The position numbers and the translations under genes were made by a program. DNA of 64,000 nucleotides, taken from NCBI GenBank assembly GCA_030340625.1, contig JAOPHQ010002291.1:1-64000 (forward strand), read 5' to 3'. The stretch comes from Merluccius polli. Its lineage: Eukaryota; Chordata; Actinopteri; Gadiformes; Merlucciidae. Below, one piece after another: positions 31,936-44,865 of this stretch (position 1 is the stretch's first letter; the number at the start of each line of letters is the position of its first letter). The notes under the pieces were generated by a model. That model searched no databases. It was not told the origin of the DNA and was given only the letters and a program-made list of their open reading frames with translations.

Positions 31936-33521
31936 CGGAACACTGATGGTGCGTAGCGGTAAGTCCTCTGGGGGTCCTTGCACCCCCAACTCCTCTGCTG
32001 CATCTGGCAGCAGCATAGTTCTCTCCGAACCGTCATCAATATGGCGTAGGTGTTGAGTGTTCGTCCACCATAGTGAATGCAGACTTTAACGACTTTCAGC
32101 AGGACTCTGCGACCTTCGGTGGGTCGGTCTAGATACAGCACCTCCGTTGTGGCTCTCGTAGCTTGGCTCGCTATAGCTGGTGTCGCTGTTGGCACCTTAG
32201 GTGACCTTGCGTTGACCTCATGCAGCACCTGAAGGTGTTTACCTTGGCAAAGGCTACATGGCTTCTTCAGGTTGCACTGTGCAGCTTGATGTGACCGTGC
32301 ACAGCGCCAACACCTCTTGTTGCTCCTTATCCACTCTGTTAGCTGATCCTTGGTCAGCCTGGAAACTGCTGCACACTGACTGAGATAGTGCTCCTCATTA
32401 TTGCAGAATGGACAGTAAGGCTTACTCTTGTTCCCCTTAAAGGAGCTGCCCAGGGTTCGAGCTTCTGGCTTCTTATCTGCGTCGTTCCCACCATGGAGCA
32501 CGGTAATGGGCCGATTACTCTGGCGACCATCAGGTCGGGGCACTGGCCTCTCCCTAGCCCCTGTCACTGCTAACTGTCCTTCAGAGTCCTGACACCAGGA
32601 CTCATACTTCAGCCACTCTGACAGATCAGGTAAGGTGTGAGTTCGTGTGCCTCGATGGAACATGCAGCGACGAAACTCGGCTCTCTGCTCAGGTGGTAAC
32701 TTGCTCAGCAGGCGAGCAACATGTGAGCCACATTGTAACTCTGCTTCTCCCTCAAAGCCTAATGTCCTCAACATTCCCACCAGCGACTGTATTTGGAGTG
32801 CGAACTTCTCAAACGCAGCAACATCTCCTCGCCTGACATCTGCTGAGTCCAACACAGCAGCAATACGCCTCAATGCAATCTGATGTGGTTGACCAAACTT
32901 ATCATTCAGGGCCGCCATCGTGTCGGAGAAGGGTGTTGGAGAGTTGAGGTAAGCGTCTGCTATCCACCGGGCCTCTTCTAGCTGCAGGTGATCAACCAAC
33001 ACTTGATACTTAAACAGCTCAGTGGCTCCTGGTGGTAAGAGGTTCTCCAATGACAGCTTCAGCCGCGCAAACTCGCTTGGGTCACGATGGGAGAAGTTGC
33101 TAATGGTTGGGCGGGGCCCATAGTAGCTGGACTCTGGAATATGGGAGGTCCTGATTGGAGGCAATGGTTGTGGCTGCATCCAGGACCCACCAGGAAGCTG
33201 TTGGGGATTGCATCCCGGCGTACTCTTGGGAACACCACAAGCTGCAGAATTTTTAGGCTCAGCTGGAGGCAAACTGAAGGACTGCAATGGAGGCTGAACC
33301 GGCTTAAACCAGGGGCGTTGATAAGAATCAGAGTTCTCCAATGCTCTGGTAGCAGGAACGATGCCATATGCTGACTGCTGAACTTGTAATAGACTCTTAG
33401 GCGGTTTAGCAATAGGGGCCGATCTAACCTCTTCTTTGACATATGGAAGCTCGACTGTTGCCTGAACACTGTTATATGGCAGTGGCGGGGGTGGTAGGTT
33501 CGCAGGTAACAGTCCCGTCAT
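31936..33521 (-). pseudogene. BEL gag C-terminal, zinc knuckles and protease start
   Basis: The frame shows a DUF1759-like gag region (LPPGATELFKYQVLVDHLQL, SLVGMLRTLGF), two CCHC/CCCC-type knuckles (CPFCNNEEHYLSQC and CWRCARSHQAAQC) and the start of an A17/DUF1758-type aspartic protease. Near 32035-32040 the frame shifts by one base exactly at the catalytic Asp-Asp-Gly-Ser motif, so the active site is split between two frames. Confidence 0.88.
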
Positions 33522-34159
33522 CTCTGGACCTGGCCACGGGGGGGGGGGGCAGGCCAGTCATCCTCTTCGGCAGGTGCAGCCGGCGGCGGTGGCTGGATGG
33601 ATTCAGGCTGACTTGTACGAGGAGAAGGGCTCTGTAGGTTCTGAACAGCGTCCACTAACTGTCTTATGTCTGCTCGCAGTGCTCTGAGCTCCACCAGATC
33701 TGATGACATGCGGCGCTGGGTCTGCTCGAGAAGGTGTCTCTCATGACGGATGTCCTCTAATCCTGTGTTTACATCCTCATGTGGGTGTCTGGTGTGCGGC
33801 GCTGGATATCGGGGAGTAGAGCGCTCATAGAACCGTTCCCCAAGATCACTCTCCGGTGGCAGCCGGGGGGCTAGCTGAGTCTCCTGGGTGTGCTGTTGGC
33901 CCTCGGCTCCATAGCACAAGTCCATCTCATGAAGACTAGCATCCCGCCTCTGTGAGCGGCTTACTAGGGAAGAGTCATAAGCAGTGGTGAGGGGGGTCAT
34001 CCTGGCCTTTCCCTCCTGGTGAAGCGTCTCTACGTCCTCTCTGTATCTCTGACTGATGTAGCCCAGATTATCCATAGCATAATCTGCATAGCGGGCTGGG
34101 GGACGACTTTGTCGTCTGGGGCGTGCACCACATGCTTCGTACTCTGGAAGTTGTTCCAT
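33518..34159 (-). pseudogene. BEL gag N-terminal part
   Basis: ATG at 34159-34157 (MEQLPEYEACGARPRRQSRP) lies 20 bases inside the primer site. A coiled-coil-like stretch (LEQTQRRMSSDLVELRALRA) follows, then a Pro-rich end. The frame leaves the next part at a run of 12 G (33538-33549). Confidence 0.8.
33538..33549. repeat. 12-G homopolymer at the gag frame change
   Basis: The two gag-like frames overlap exactly here. A length change of one or two bases would alter the frame; the site could be decay, a sequencing error or a slippage site. Confidence 0.7.
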
Positions 34160-34178
34160 CTCCGATGTAAACCCTGTG

Positions 34179-34196
34179 ATCCGGCTCGAAGGACCA
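34179..34196 (-). other. tRNA-Tyr primer-binding site
   Basis: The plus-strand word ATCCGGCTCGAAGGACCA equals the 3' end of vertebrate tRNA-Tyr including CCA, so its complement is the minus-strand primer site. It is four bases inside the 5' LTR, which starts at 34201. Confidence 0.85.
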
Positions 34197-34200
34197 TCAA

Positions 34201-36264
34201 TGTAGTGAAGACACTGGGAGTATACTGTATCTGGCGTTAGTTCAGGGGCTATCACTGAGTTCACACCTGGGTGCTGGCCAGAACACCAACTTAAGGCCAA
34301 TTAACTTCCAGAGGGTCCAAATGAAGAAGCAGGTGATGGATAGTACAGGTGGTTTAATACTCTTTGCTGGCAATGAGGTCATGCGTTTTTTCTATATCAA
34401 AGAACAATAACAAATACACACATGAATAAAGGAATAAAGCTATTAACCTCTAATAAAAGAGTACTGAAATTACTACGTCTCCATTTGCCTCTAATTACCA
34501 CTATCACAGCCCTGAAACACACTTCACCTGACTTACTAGCATATTAACACACATATATGACATCACATGGTAATATTTACGTAACGCTCACCGTAAACAT
34601 TACACTACGAGTCGGAGCGATAATAACATAACACGTGACGTGACGTACACTCGATCAGAGGCATGTGAGCTAAATGCTACAACTAGCTTAAACAGTGGTC
34701 ACATAACAACAGAAGTAAACTATGGCTGCAGCAATGTAAATACAGTATACCAACAATATATCCCGACATACTCACTTTTCATCCACGCACAGACCACACG
34801 CACAGATTTGCCGTGACGTTAATTAACTAACCCCTCACTCTGCCGTCTCACCGGAGCACACACCTCTCTGACCAAACACCGTCAGTTAGGCTACATAACC
34901 AGCAGGGGGGGCCGCTCCTATATGAGCTGACCAACAATACGTCTATAAACATCATTGGTGGGGCAATTGCTCTGTCAGTTAGCATTGCGTTAGCTGCGCT
35001 GCGGTTTAAAACCGTACTCCGGAAACCGGAGGTTTTGGAGTTTAACTCGCAGCTGCGCACGAAGTTAAACCTGATTGCTGTGTACTGACCGACACAGGAT
35101 CAGCTGATTCGTAGTAAAACTCGTGTTAAACCGGAAGTACTCTGATTTCCCGTTATACTCCAGCAGATGCAGTCTTAACTTAATGTTGGATGCATTTTGT
35201 GCTATAATTACCAACAAAAACTTAATGGGAATGTAAAGTCAACTTTAATATAATAAAACGCAAATAATGTTGAAATATGAAATAGTCTAGCCTACTTTTT
35301 GTGGAAATCTGAGTCTGGAATCTGAATCTGCCCTTACCTACGTCAATCAATCGATTACTTCCCCCCCCCCCCCTCAACAATCGCGCCGTACCAGGGGGGC
35401 GCCCCCGATCGCGCAGCACCCCCCCACACACACACAAACACACACCCCGTCAACAACCGCGCACCACGTAATGTTTATGGGGGGCGCCAAAATTGTTGCT
35501 GCATACCCCCCTGACACGATGAACATGTCTCGGATAGAGAACTATAACGAGGAGCAGAAGTTATATTTATTGAACTGCATTCGAGGTGTTGTGGACACGG
35601 TGGAAGAGGAAAGACACCACCACCACGCTCCGAAGAAAGTCTGTTTGGGATGATCTCTCAAACACATTTAACAGTAGATCTTCCAGCAGGAGACCGAGCA
35701 GCGGCACATTTAAAGAATGTATGGAAGCGCTTGAAAGTTGAAGCGCGTAATGCTATTGCTGAGCGGACGCACGACCGAGACCTGAGCCCCGTGAGCCGTG
35801 AAATATCACTGCTCATTCCAAGTCGACTATGTCCAATATTGTTATTGTACTGAAGGCCTATCTGGCGTAATAAGTGTAAATGTATCATACATTATTATTA
35901 ATACTACTAATAATAATTAATAAAACTAATTCTGTGTGTGGCGGTTATAATGGAGCCTTGTTTCATCCTGCAAACTGGTTTAGTCTCCTCTAAAACCATG
36001 TCCGTTTCGAGACTAGACTAACACGCACAAAATACGCCCCTAGTGTCTGATGTGAATTTCTCTGAAGACACAGCAATTGAGATCAAGGTAAAACGCAGCT
36101 GCAGGTTAAACCACAGGTACATACGACACAGCAATGGAGCTTAAGACGTCACGTGACTTCTTGCGTCACCGACGAGTTTAAAACCGTGTTAAACTCTAAA
36201 AAGTGGCTAACGTAGCGGCAGAGCAATTGCCCCGGTATGTCCCAACTTTGGGGGCTTTTCTACA
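34201..36264 (-). repeat. BEL 5' LTR, interrupted
   Basis: The LTR parts 34201-34959 and 36234-36264 match the 3' LTR, with an 11-base difference at the junction. A Harbinger-like element fills the gap. Confidence 0.92.
34960..36233 (+). mobile_element. Harbinger-like element with Myb-like frame, copy 2
   Basis: 1274 bases with termini GGGGCAATTGCTCTG and its complement, flanked by GGT (34957-34959 and 36234-36236). A plus-strand Myb/SANT-like frame starts near 35518 (MSRIENYNEEQKLYLLN), stops near 35651 and resumes in another frame with HLKNVWKRLKVEARNAI. It is inverted relative to copy 1. Confidence 0.82.
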
Positions 36265-36269
36265 CCCAT

Positions 36270-38243
36270 AGTGTTCACCGGCTCTATTCCGCACATCTGT
36301 AGAGGCCCCTAGACCTATACACTTACAGTATTAGGATTATTTCCGACTGTATGCTGTTATATCTGCCCGGCGGTTTAAGGGCTGACACTACGTTTGAAGC
36401 CAGTAAATGCCTGTGTAGGAAGACAGCAAAAACTGTGACCTGATTATAACGTTTGGCAATTTTAAGGACGAAAGTAACCACAATGTGCACCATTTGTCTT
36501 TTATTTACTTTTATTTTTTTAATCACTTTCCTGACTGTACTATATGTAACCCTGTTTTGCTGGGTTTGTAATAAACATCCTTATTTTGGCTAGCGTTTAC
36601 TTAATACAGCACATTATTGGTATTGGTATTAGTAGTAGCAGAAGAATGCGCCGGGACAAAAGCAGCACACCATCAAGTGCACCCATTGTGGACTTTCACT
36701 TAAGATACACAACTTAAGGAAACACCTAAAAAGGCAGCGCTATGTAGCGGCGTTTGTATTATACCACATATTCACAGTATCGACTACAAGTTCAGGATGG
36801 AGGACATTCATGAAACTGCAGAAGCTCACTGAGATGTCTGCAAATGAAGATAACATAGTAAATGTAGTAGGCGTGGGGGATTTGATGAAATCCTTAATGA
36901 AGGGTTATTTACGTTTACATTGTGATATCATTAGGCTATATATTGTGTTATATGGTACATTTCCTGAAGGGGAAAAAAACCAGAACTATAGTTTGTTTTT
37001 GGCTAATATTGAAATTAGGCAAGTCCCGTTTATTGGTTTGCAATATTGCCAGATAGCTTAAGTGATACTGTACTAAAAAGATAGATAACACCGTATAAAT
37101 GGTTCTCCTGGTTGAGAAATGTATCCATTGTATTTGTATTAATATTAATTATGTATGACCCATGTTAGTATCACAGCAGACGGGTCTTGTTGGATCAGCC
37201 TTTGACGGCTCACTGAGGACATCTAGTGGCGATCACAAACATTACAACCCTATGGATGGAAAAACTGTGAATAAAAGCAGCAGCAGAGGCAGGACATTGA
37301 TGTGTTTTTTTCTGTAAAAACGTTTCTGTATTATTATTGTAGGAAAGCCCCTGTCATTGCCATTTCATGTATTCAATGCATCTTATATATAAATGAAGCA
37401 TTGCATGTATACATGTGTGTATGTACTCCAATATCTAGGTTTGTGTCTTTATATCTCCTGTTCTGACAACTTACTCTAGATAATATGTTTGTTTGTTTCT
37501 CTGCGAGCCAGTCGGGCAGATATATATGAGACAAACAGGTGAATATCTTGAGACACCATTGTTCAATTGTAAACAGTTGACCCCTATTGAAAGGTCAGGG
37601 CGAATAGAATCCAATGACACCAAGGCCAACCATCGCAATCGCACCATATGGCCACCAGATGGCGATACAGATTGAGGGCTCTGATTGAAGGCAGCTGACC
37701 TATTTTCTGTGAAACCCTCTCTTACTTCTATACATTACTGTAAACATGGAGGTTTCAAAATGTTGCCCAGACACTGGTTTATCTGCTTATGGTGCTTTTA
37801 AGTGATCAAACACAACTTTGATGACAAAACAACAAAGGTAAGACATTTGTGATTGTTACTAGAAAAATTCTTTTTCTTTTCTTGATGTTTTTTGGCCTCT
37901 AGTTTGGTGAGTTTCGGTCAGAGTGATATGGTTTGGACTCAGCAGTCTCAGCTTCCATATGATGTATAGTTTATTTAGATAACATGTCGGGAAACAGATC
38001 GCTATTGCTGTGCATGTGCACATGCAGTTATGAAATACATAACTCTTGTTACTTGATCATTTTGTTTGGTGTTGGAATTGTGTTCAGTTTAGCTATACAT
38101 GGTTATACTAGTCTAACAGTTGAGAATCTTATGGTTCTAGGGATGTGTGACATGACTGCTTTCTCACATGTTTAAATGCCTTACCAAGTCTTTGATTTTG
38201 GGATAACGAATTAAAGCCCTTTCTGTCAGCATTGGCTTTCTGC
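36270..38243. other. Segmental-duplication unit 1, right part
   Basis: No coding exon is supported. Blocks at about 36340-36600 and 37530-37850 match 41330-41490 and 42060-42340 in the same order and orientation. Shared words include GTTTCAAAATGTTGCCCAGA and TTTGATGACAAA. Confidence 0.75.
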
Positions 38244-38370
38244 CTGAACCTAACCAAGTAGTTTTGTTGCCTAAACCTAACCAAGTAGTTTTGTTGCCTA
38301 AACCTAACCAAGTAGTTTTGTTGCCTAAACCTAACCAAGTAGTTTTGTTGCCTAAACCTAACCAAGCCAA
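38244..38370. repeat. 27-bp tandem repeat, about five copies
   Basis: The unit contains CCTAAACCTAACCAAGTAG followed by TTTTGTTG and is repeated almost perfectly. The equivalent place in the second duplication unit (near 42570) has a single copy. Confidence 0.9.
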
Positions 38371-40132
38371 CCTGACTTCCGAGGCTTTCTGGCAGCGTGT
38401 TCCAATGACCATACTACATAGTATGCCAGAAAAAGATTTAGTATGTCCCAATACGTAGTATGTCAAATGCAGTATGCCAAAAATACCAGGATGTCCTACT
38501 ACATCCAGTCACATTTCAAGTGTAGCAGTGGACTCTAACCACACGCCACATAAGTTGCTTTTGCTGGGGCCCTCTGAGACAGGACACGGGTAGATGTTGG
38601 TTGAAGTAGGCCTATGTGTTTATTGGAGATGGCAAGATGTTATTCACCAAGCAGATGTAATGTGCTGCCATGACAGTGGCTCTCTCCTGAGTGTGTGTGT
38701 GTTGATAGCTGGTTTATCCTGGGTGCAATGATTGCTCATGCACCACAGGTCTGCAGCCCCACCCGACCCAGAGCCCAATCAGTCTGACTCAGGCCAGGTG
38801 AGGCTGTAAACCAGCTACCAACAACACACTCCACAGCAAGCCAGCATGCTTTTCTGGCTTTTCTGACCCACAATCCTCTGCACAGCGGAAGACGCGTCAC
38901 ATCGACTGAGCCACCGAGAGAGTACAGCTGTCTGTTGTTGCAGGTGTGCTGATCAGTGAAATCACCTGTAGTATGTCCCAATTGTATGCATACTGTATGC
39001 AACAGTATGTACTTTGGAAGGGCAGCTGCAGTAATACAAGTAGGCCTACTGTTTTTTTTAAATTAATACAAAAACAAATAATTTTAAGTTCCATGTTCTG
39101 TCATCTGTATTTTACATTACTTTTCCTCATGTTTTATTTTTTTGCCGCGGTATCGTTTCAGTATCGGCATTGAGATATTTAGGCAGGTATCGTATCAAAG
39201 TCATAATTTTGGTATCGAGACAACACTACTAACATATAATCTGTTACGATAGTAATCGATGCGATTCCATAGTGAAGTTTAGTGTTTTTAAAAAATCACA
39301 ACGTTTTCGTTGATTTTGTTGGTCACGATAATCCCGCCCGCAGCCCCTGACATAAGCGGTTCTTGGTTGAAGACCAGTAAAGGGTCGGTGCCGCTCTGGA
39401 ACCAGTTTTCCTGGCCGAGAACCGGTTCTTTGGCTGTCGAAACGCAAAGAACTGGTTCGCAATGAGGCACCGGTTCCGAACAGGCTCTCAAACTGCCTTG
39501 GTGGGAAACACATAGGAGACACTGCATTGATTGCTTCGGCCCATTGCTGCGACACGTGAACGTCGCCGCCACATTTTAGGGGGCAAGACTGGCCTGTAAA
39601 CAAACACAAGTAAATTAGGGAACTGCGGTTTATATGGCTAAAAAGCACTAACGTTTACATTTCTCAACCGATTTCAACAAGCCCTTTTTTTATATTCATT
39701 TATTTATATTTATATTTATTATCTTTGTGTAGTACAAAAAAGAGAAACTTTTTGTAAACTTTATTTTTTACTCCACATAGATCACAAATACAAATACTTT
39801 CGACGGTTTCGACGTTTTAACAGTTAAAGTTAAATCATGTCATGTTCTTGTCATTCCTTCTGGTCTTTCGGAATCCATTGAACACTTGCAACCATGGTAA
39901 CCTGTAGAGGCGTAACGATTTTCCAAATCTACGGTTCAGTAGATCCCTGTTTTTTCATGAATATATGAAAAAACAGGGAAAAACATTTCAGGGTTTTATT
40001 AAATCAACTACAATTGAATATCAAGAACACAATGAAGGGACTTAAACTTCACATAAATGAACTAATAAAACAACAATAAATAAAACACACTTCTCTTAAG
40101 ACCAGTCTACATTAATTAGACACGGTGCATTA
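38371..40132. other. Repeat-rich spacer between the duplication units
   Basis: No gene. The words GTATGTCCCAAT near 38440 and 38972 resemble MITE termini. At 39350-39500 there is a GGTTCTTTGGCTGTCGAAAC-type repeat with AACCGGTT words common in fish. ATCGG-type remnants are at 39120-39230 and 39907-39950. None has a clear partner end. Confidence 0.45.
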
Positions 40133-40245
40133 CAACGTCACCATGTGTGGCATCACATGTGACACATTCCTGTATGTCTACTACACCAGCATTAACCGCA
40201 CCGGCATTACTATCAACCTCTCCAACCTCACCTCCAATCCCATAG
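40133..40245 (+). pseudogene. Degenerate copy of the lectin-receptor FN3 exon
   Basis: The sequence ACCATGTGTGGCATCACATG, the stretch TGTGACACATTCCTGTATG and ATTACTATCAACCTCTCCAA match exon 2 of the lectin-receptor gene (21500-21600). Internal deletions put the frame out, and splice sites are lacking. Confidence 0.85.
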
Positions 40246-42750
<2,505 letters not shown>

Positions 42751-43510
42751 CCTGGACCTGAGGCTGAAGATCGCACCATCAGACCGATACGAGAGCGTAT
42801 CCTCCGCCTTGTTCTTTACCGAACACCTGCAGTGCTTCACCTTCCACCAGTAACATACATCAGTGAGCCTAATTATACAGTCCCTACCCATATTTTTCAA
42901 ACTCCCAAAGCCGTCAAACTTCTGAACGGAAATTGCTGACATGCTTAGGGGGGGGGGGGGATAGTTATGTTTTGCATTATACACCGATATATGTGGGACA
43001 TTCCCTCGAAGTTCTCTTTTTAAAATATAATTTGTGTTGTGAATAAAAACACAACTGTTTTGAGAATACATTTTGAGTTATGGAAAATCGTCTGGGCTTA
43101 ACATAAGCAATCAACCTTTTTTCGGCTGAATCCTTCTTTTGAACTCCTGCGTTAACGATGTGGACAGGATCGACAGCTTGAAACGTAACGCCTTGCATTT
43201 TCCATTCAGTTCTGAATTGTATTTATTGCACTGAACATTTTACTTTTTTACTTACAAGTTAGCAGACATTTGACATGAAGTTGACCAAGGACTTTGTAGT
43301 TTAACATCGGTTAACAGAAAGGTTAGTTTGACATTGAGGTATGAATTATAAGGTCAGGAAGCAAACCGCCTTAGATGCTGGAATGTAATGTACTGCGAAG
43401 GAGGGCCGGATCTCCAAACTGACTAATGACTAAGTTTCCATATTTGATGTCAAAGCACACTTCACTCTGTTGTCTCTGGATACAGAAATTCACAGGCGCA
43501 TGAAGGGTCT

Positions 43511-43607
<97 letters not shown>

Positions 43608-43661
43608 GGTCACTCAGGCAGCAGGGAAACACAAAGTACTCTCTCTGTCTTTGTCTCTCTC

Positions 43662-43700
<39 letters not shown>

Positions 43701-44399
43701 GTCTCTGTCTCTCTGTCTCTCTCTCTCTCAAATTGTTAATTGTTAAAAAAAAAAAGAAGTAATGTTTAGTTAAAATAAAGATATTTTAAATTATACAGTG
43801 TCCCTAGAAATACCTTTCTGAGTGTGGGACTACCTATCCCGTTGTGCTGGTGTACAACCTCCACTAGATGTCGCTGTAAATGAAGCAACATCACTCGGCA
43901 TTTATAAAACAATTAAACCACGAGTGCACTTCCTATCAGGTAATACATTTCCCCAGTTGAATATCATACTTCATACATTAGGTAAATGCATGTCATTTCA
44001 CAGAGCGAACCCAGAAAGAAAAAACCCCCAAAACGACCATATATATACTATAGACCTATGTCGTTTATGTAATAATATGCCAATATAGCCTATAATAAGG
44101 ACATAAACTAAATATACAGCAGTATAATAAACGGCTCACGAGCGCGCAAAGCATTACGCAAGACCGTGGTGGGACGGCACAAGTGTCTCCAAACCAAACC
44201 GGTGTGGAGACACTTGGGACACTTTGACCCCCCCCCCCCACACACACACACACACACACACACGACTTGTGACGTTGACAAAAGGACGGGTCCTGTTGGG
44301 GAGATAGTGAAAGCATGCGGAGCCGCAACACCACACCACTCCTCCTCCTGAAGTGACCGTAAGGAGCCTGGTCCTCCTCCACCTCCATGACACCGCAAG
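42751..44399. other. Intergenic; 5' flank of slc4a4
   Basis: Contains poly-G at 42950, the microsatellites at 43512-43735 and a perfect 11-base stem at 44180-44190/44206-44216. Donor-like GCAAG|GTGAGG at 44399 could end a non-coding first exon of slc4a4, but its 5' limit is not visible. Confidence 0.45.
43512..43735. repeat. (CA)n followed by CT/GTCT tract
   Basis: About 48 CA units to 43607, then from about 43640 a CT-rich tract with (GTCT)n. Confidence 0.9.
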
Positions 44400-44554
44400 G
44401 TGAGGGACGACCCCAGAGATACAGACAAAGATACAGACAGATACCGACACAGAAGTGAGTAGGAGAGCCACGGCGCCTTGAAGGTGAGAGACGGACTCAT
44501 GCGTGTGTGTTTTAAAACACATCTGCCCGTCCTGCGCGCACACACACACACACG

Positions 44555-44664
44555 CGTTTCTTTTTTTTTTTAAAGAAAAAAGTAGGCTATTTTTATTTGT
44601 GTGTGCCACAAATAAAAATAGCCTACTTTTTACTTTTTTTATTTTTTATTTTTTTTAAAGAAAC
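44555..44664. repeat. Hairpin-forming inverted repeat
   Basis: A perfect 25-base stem (44577-44601 with 44607-44631) with a 5-base loop lies inside a longer imperfect inverted repeat whose ends are CGTTTCTTT and AAAGAAACG. A second small stem, AATGAATGTG with CACATTCATT, follows at 44670-44693. It is AT-rich and may be a very short MITE. Confidence 0.85.
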
Positions 44665-44757
44665 GCTCAATGAATGTGTGTTCACATTCATTTTGGTAAT
44701 CTGTGTTTAGTGTTTTATGATTATTATGATGATGGTTATTATTTCTTCCCCCAGCAG

Positions 44758-44865
44758 GTCCAGCAGCACCAGGACGCGCTCCGCTGACCCGCTCTCTCCC
44801 TGCATCTGATTAGTCCGCAGATCTGGTCCGACCTGCATGATGAGCGGCACACGCACCACCAAGAA
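44758..44865 (+). CDS. Candidate slc4a4 upstream exon (UTR plus possible 10 codons)
   Basis: A polypyrimidine acceptor (TTTCTTCCCCCAGCAG) precedes and a strong donor (AAGAA|GTAAGTGG) follows. The exon ends with ATGATGAGCGGCACACGC and an AAG AA remainder. Joined to the next exon at 47605 it reads MMSGTRTTKK straight into MEDEAVL without a frame break. It may be only 5' UTR. The link to slc4a4 is inferred from splice signals and phase. Confidence 0.45.

Larger units (their letters stand above)
24447..36264 (-). mobile_element. BEL/Pao LTR retrotransposon, broken, with nested insertions
   Basis: A complete minus-strand element bounded by LTRs that begin TGTAG and end CTACA. It is flanked by the 5-bp duplication CCCAT (24442-24446 and 36265-36269), the length typical of BEL/Pao. 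The order is LTR, primer site, gag-like frame, zinc knuckles, protease, reverse transcriptase, RNase H, integrase, polypurine tract, LTR. It is disabled by a frame change at a 12-G run, a frameshift at the protease motif, loss of the protease-RT linker, an in-frame stop after the RT region and a hAT insertion in the integrase. The LTRs differ at only a few sites, so it inserted recently. Confidence 0.93.

Noticed and set aside
32388..33374. Plus-strand frames opposite the BEL gag region
   Set aside because: The minus strand has the zinc knuckles and gag-like blocks; the plus frames show nothing.
36655..36745. Possible zinc finger (KCTHCGLSLKIHNLRKHLKR)
   Set aside because: The Cys-Cys-His-His spacing (2, 6, 4) does not fit a C2H2 finger, and the frame stops on both sides without exon signals.
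38244..38370. CRISPR-like direct repeats
   Set aside because: Units are contiguous 27-bp tandem copies without spacers, in a vertebrate genome.
39290..39650. 94-134 codon minus-strand frames
   Set aside because: They lie in a dispersed AACCGGTT-type repeat and have no domain or splice context.
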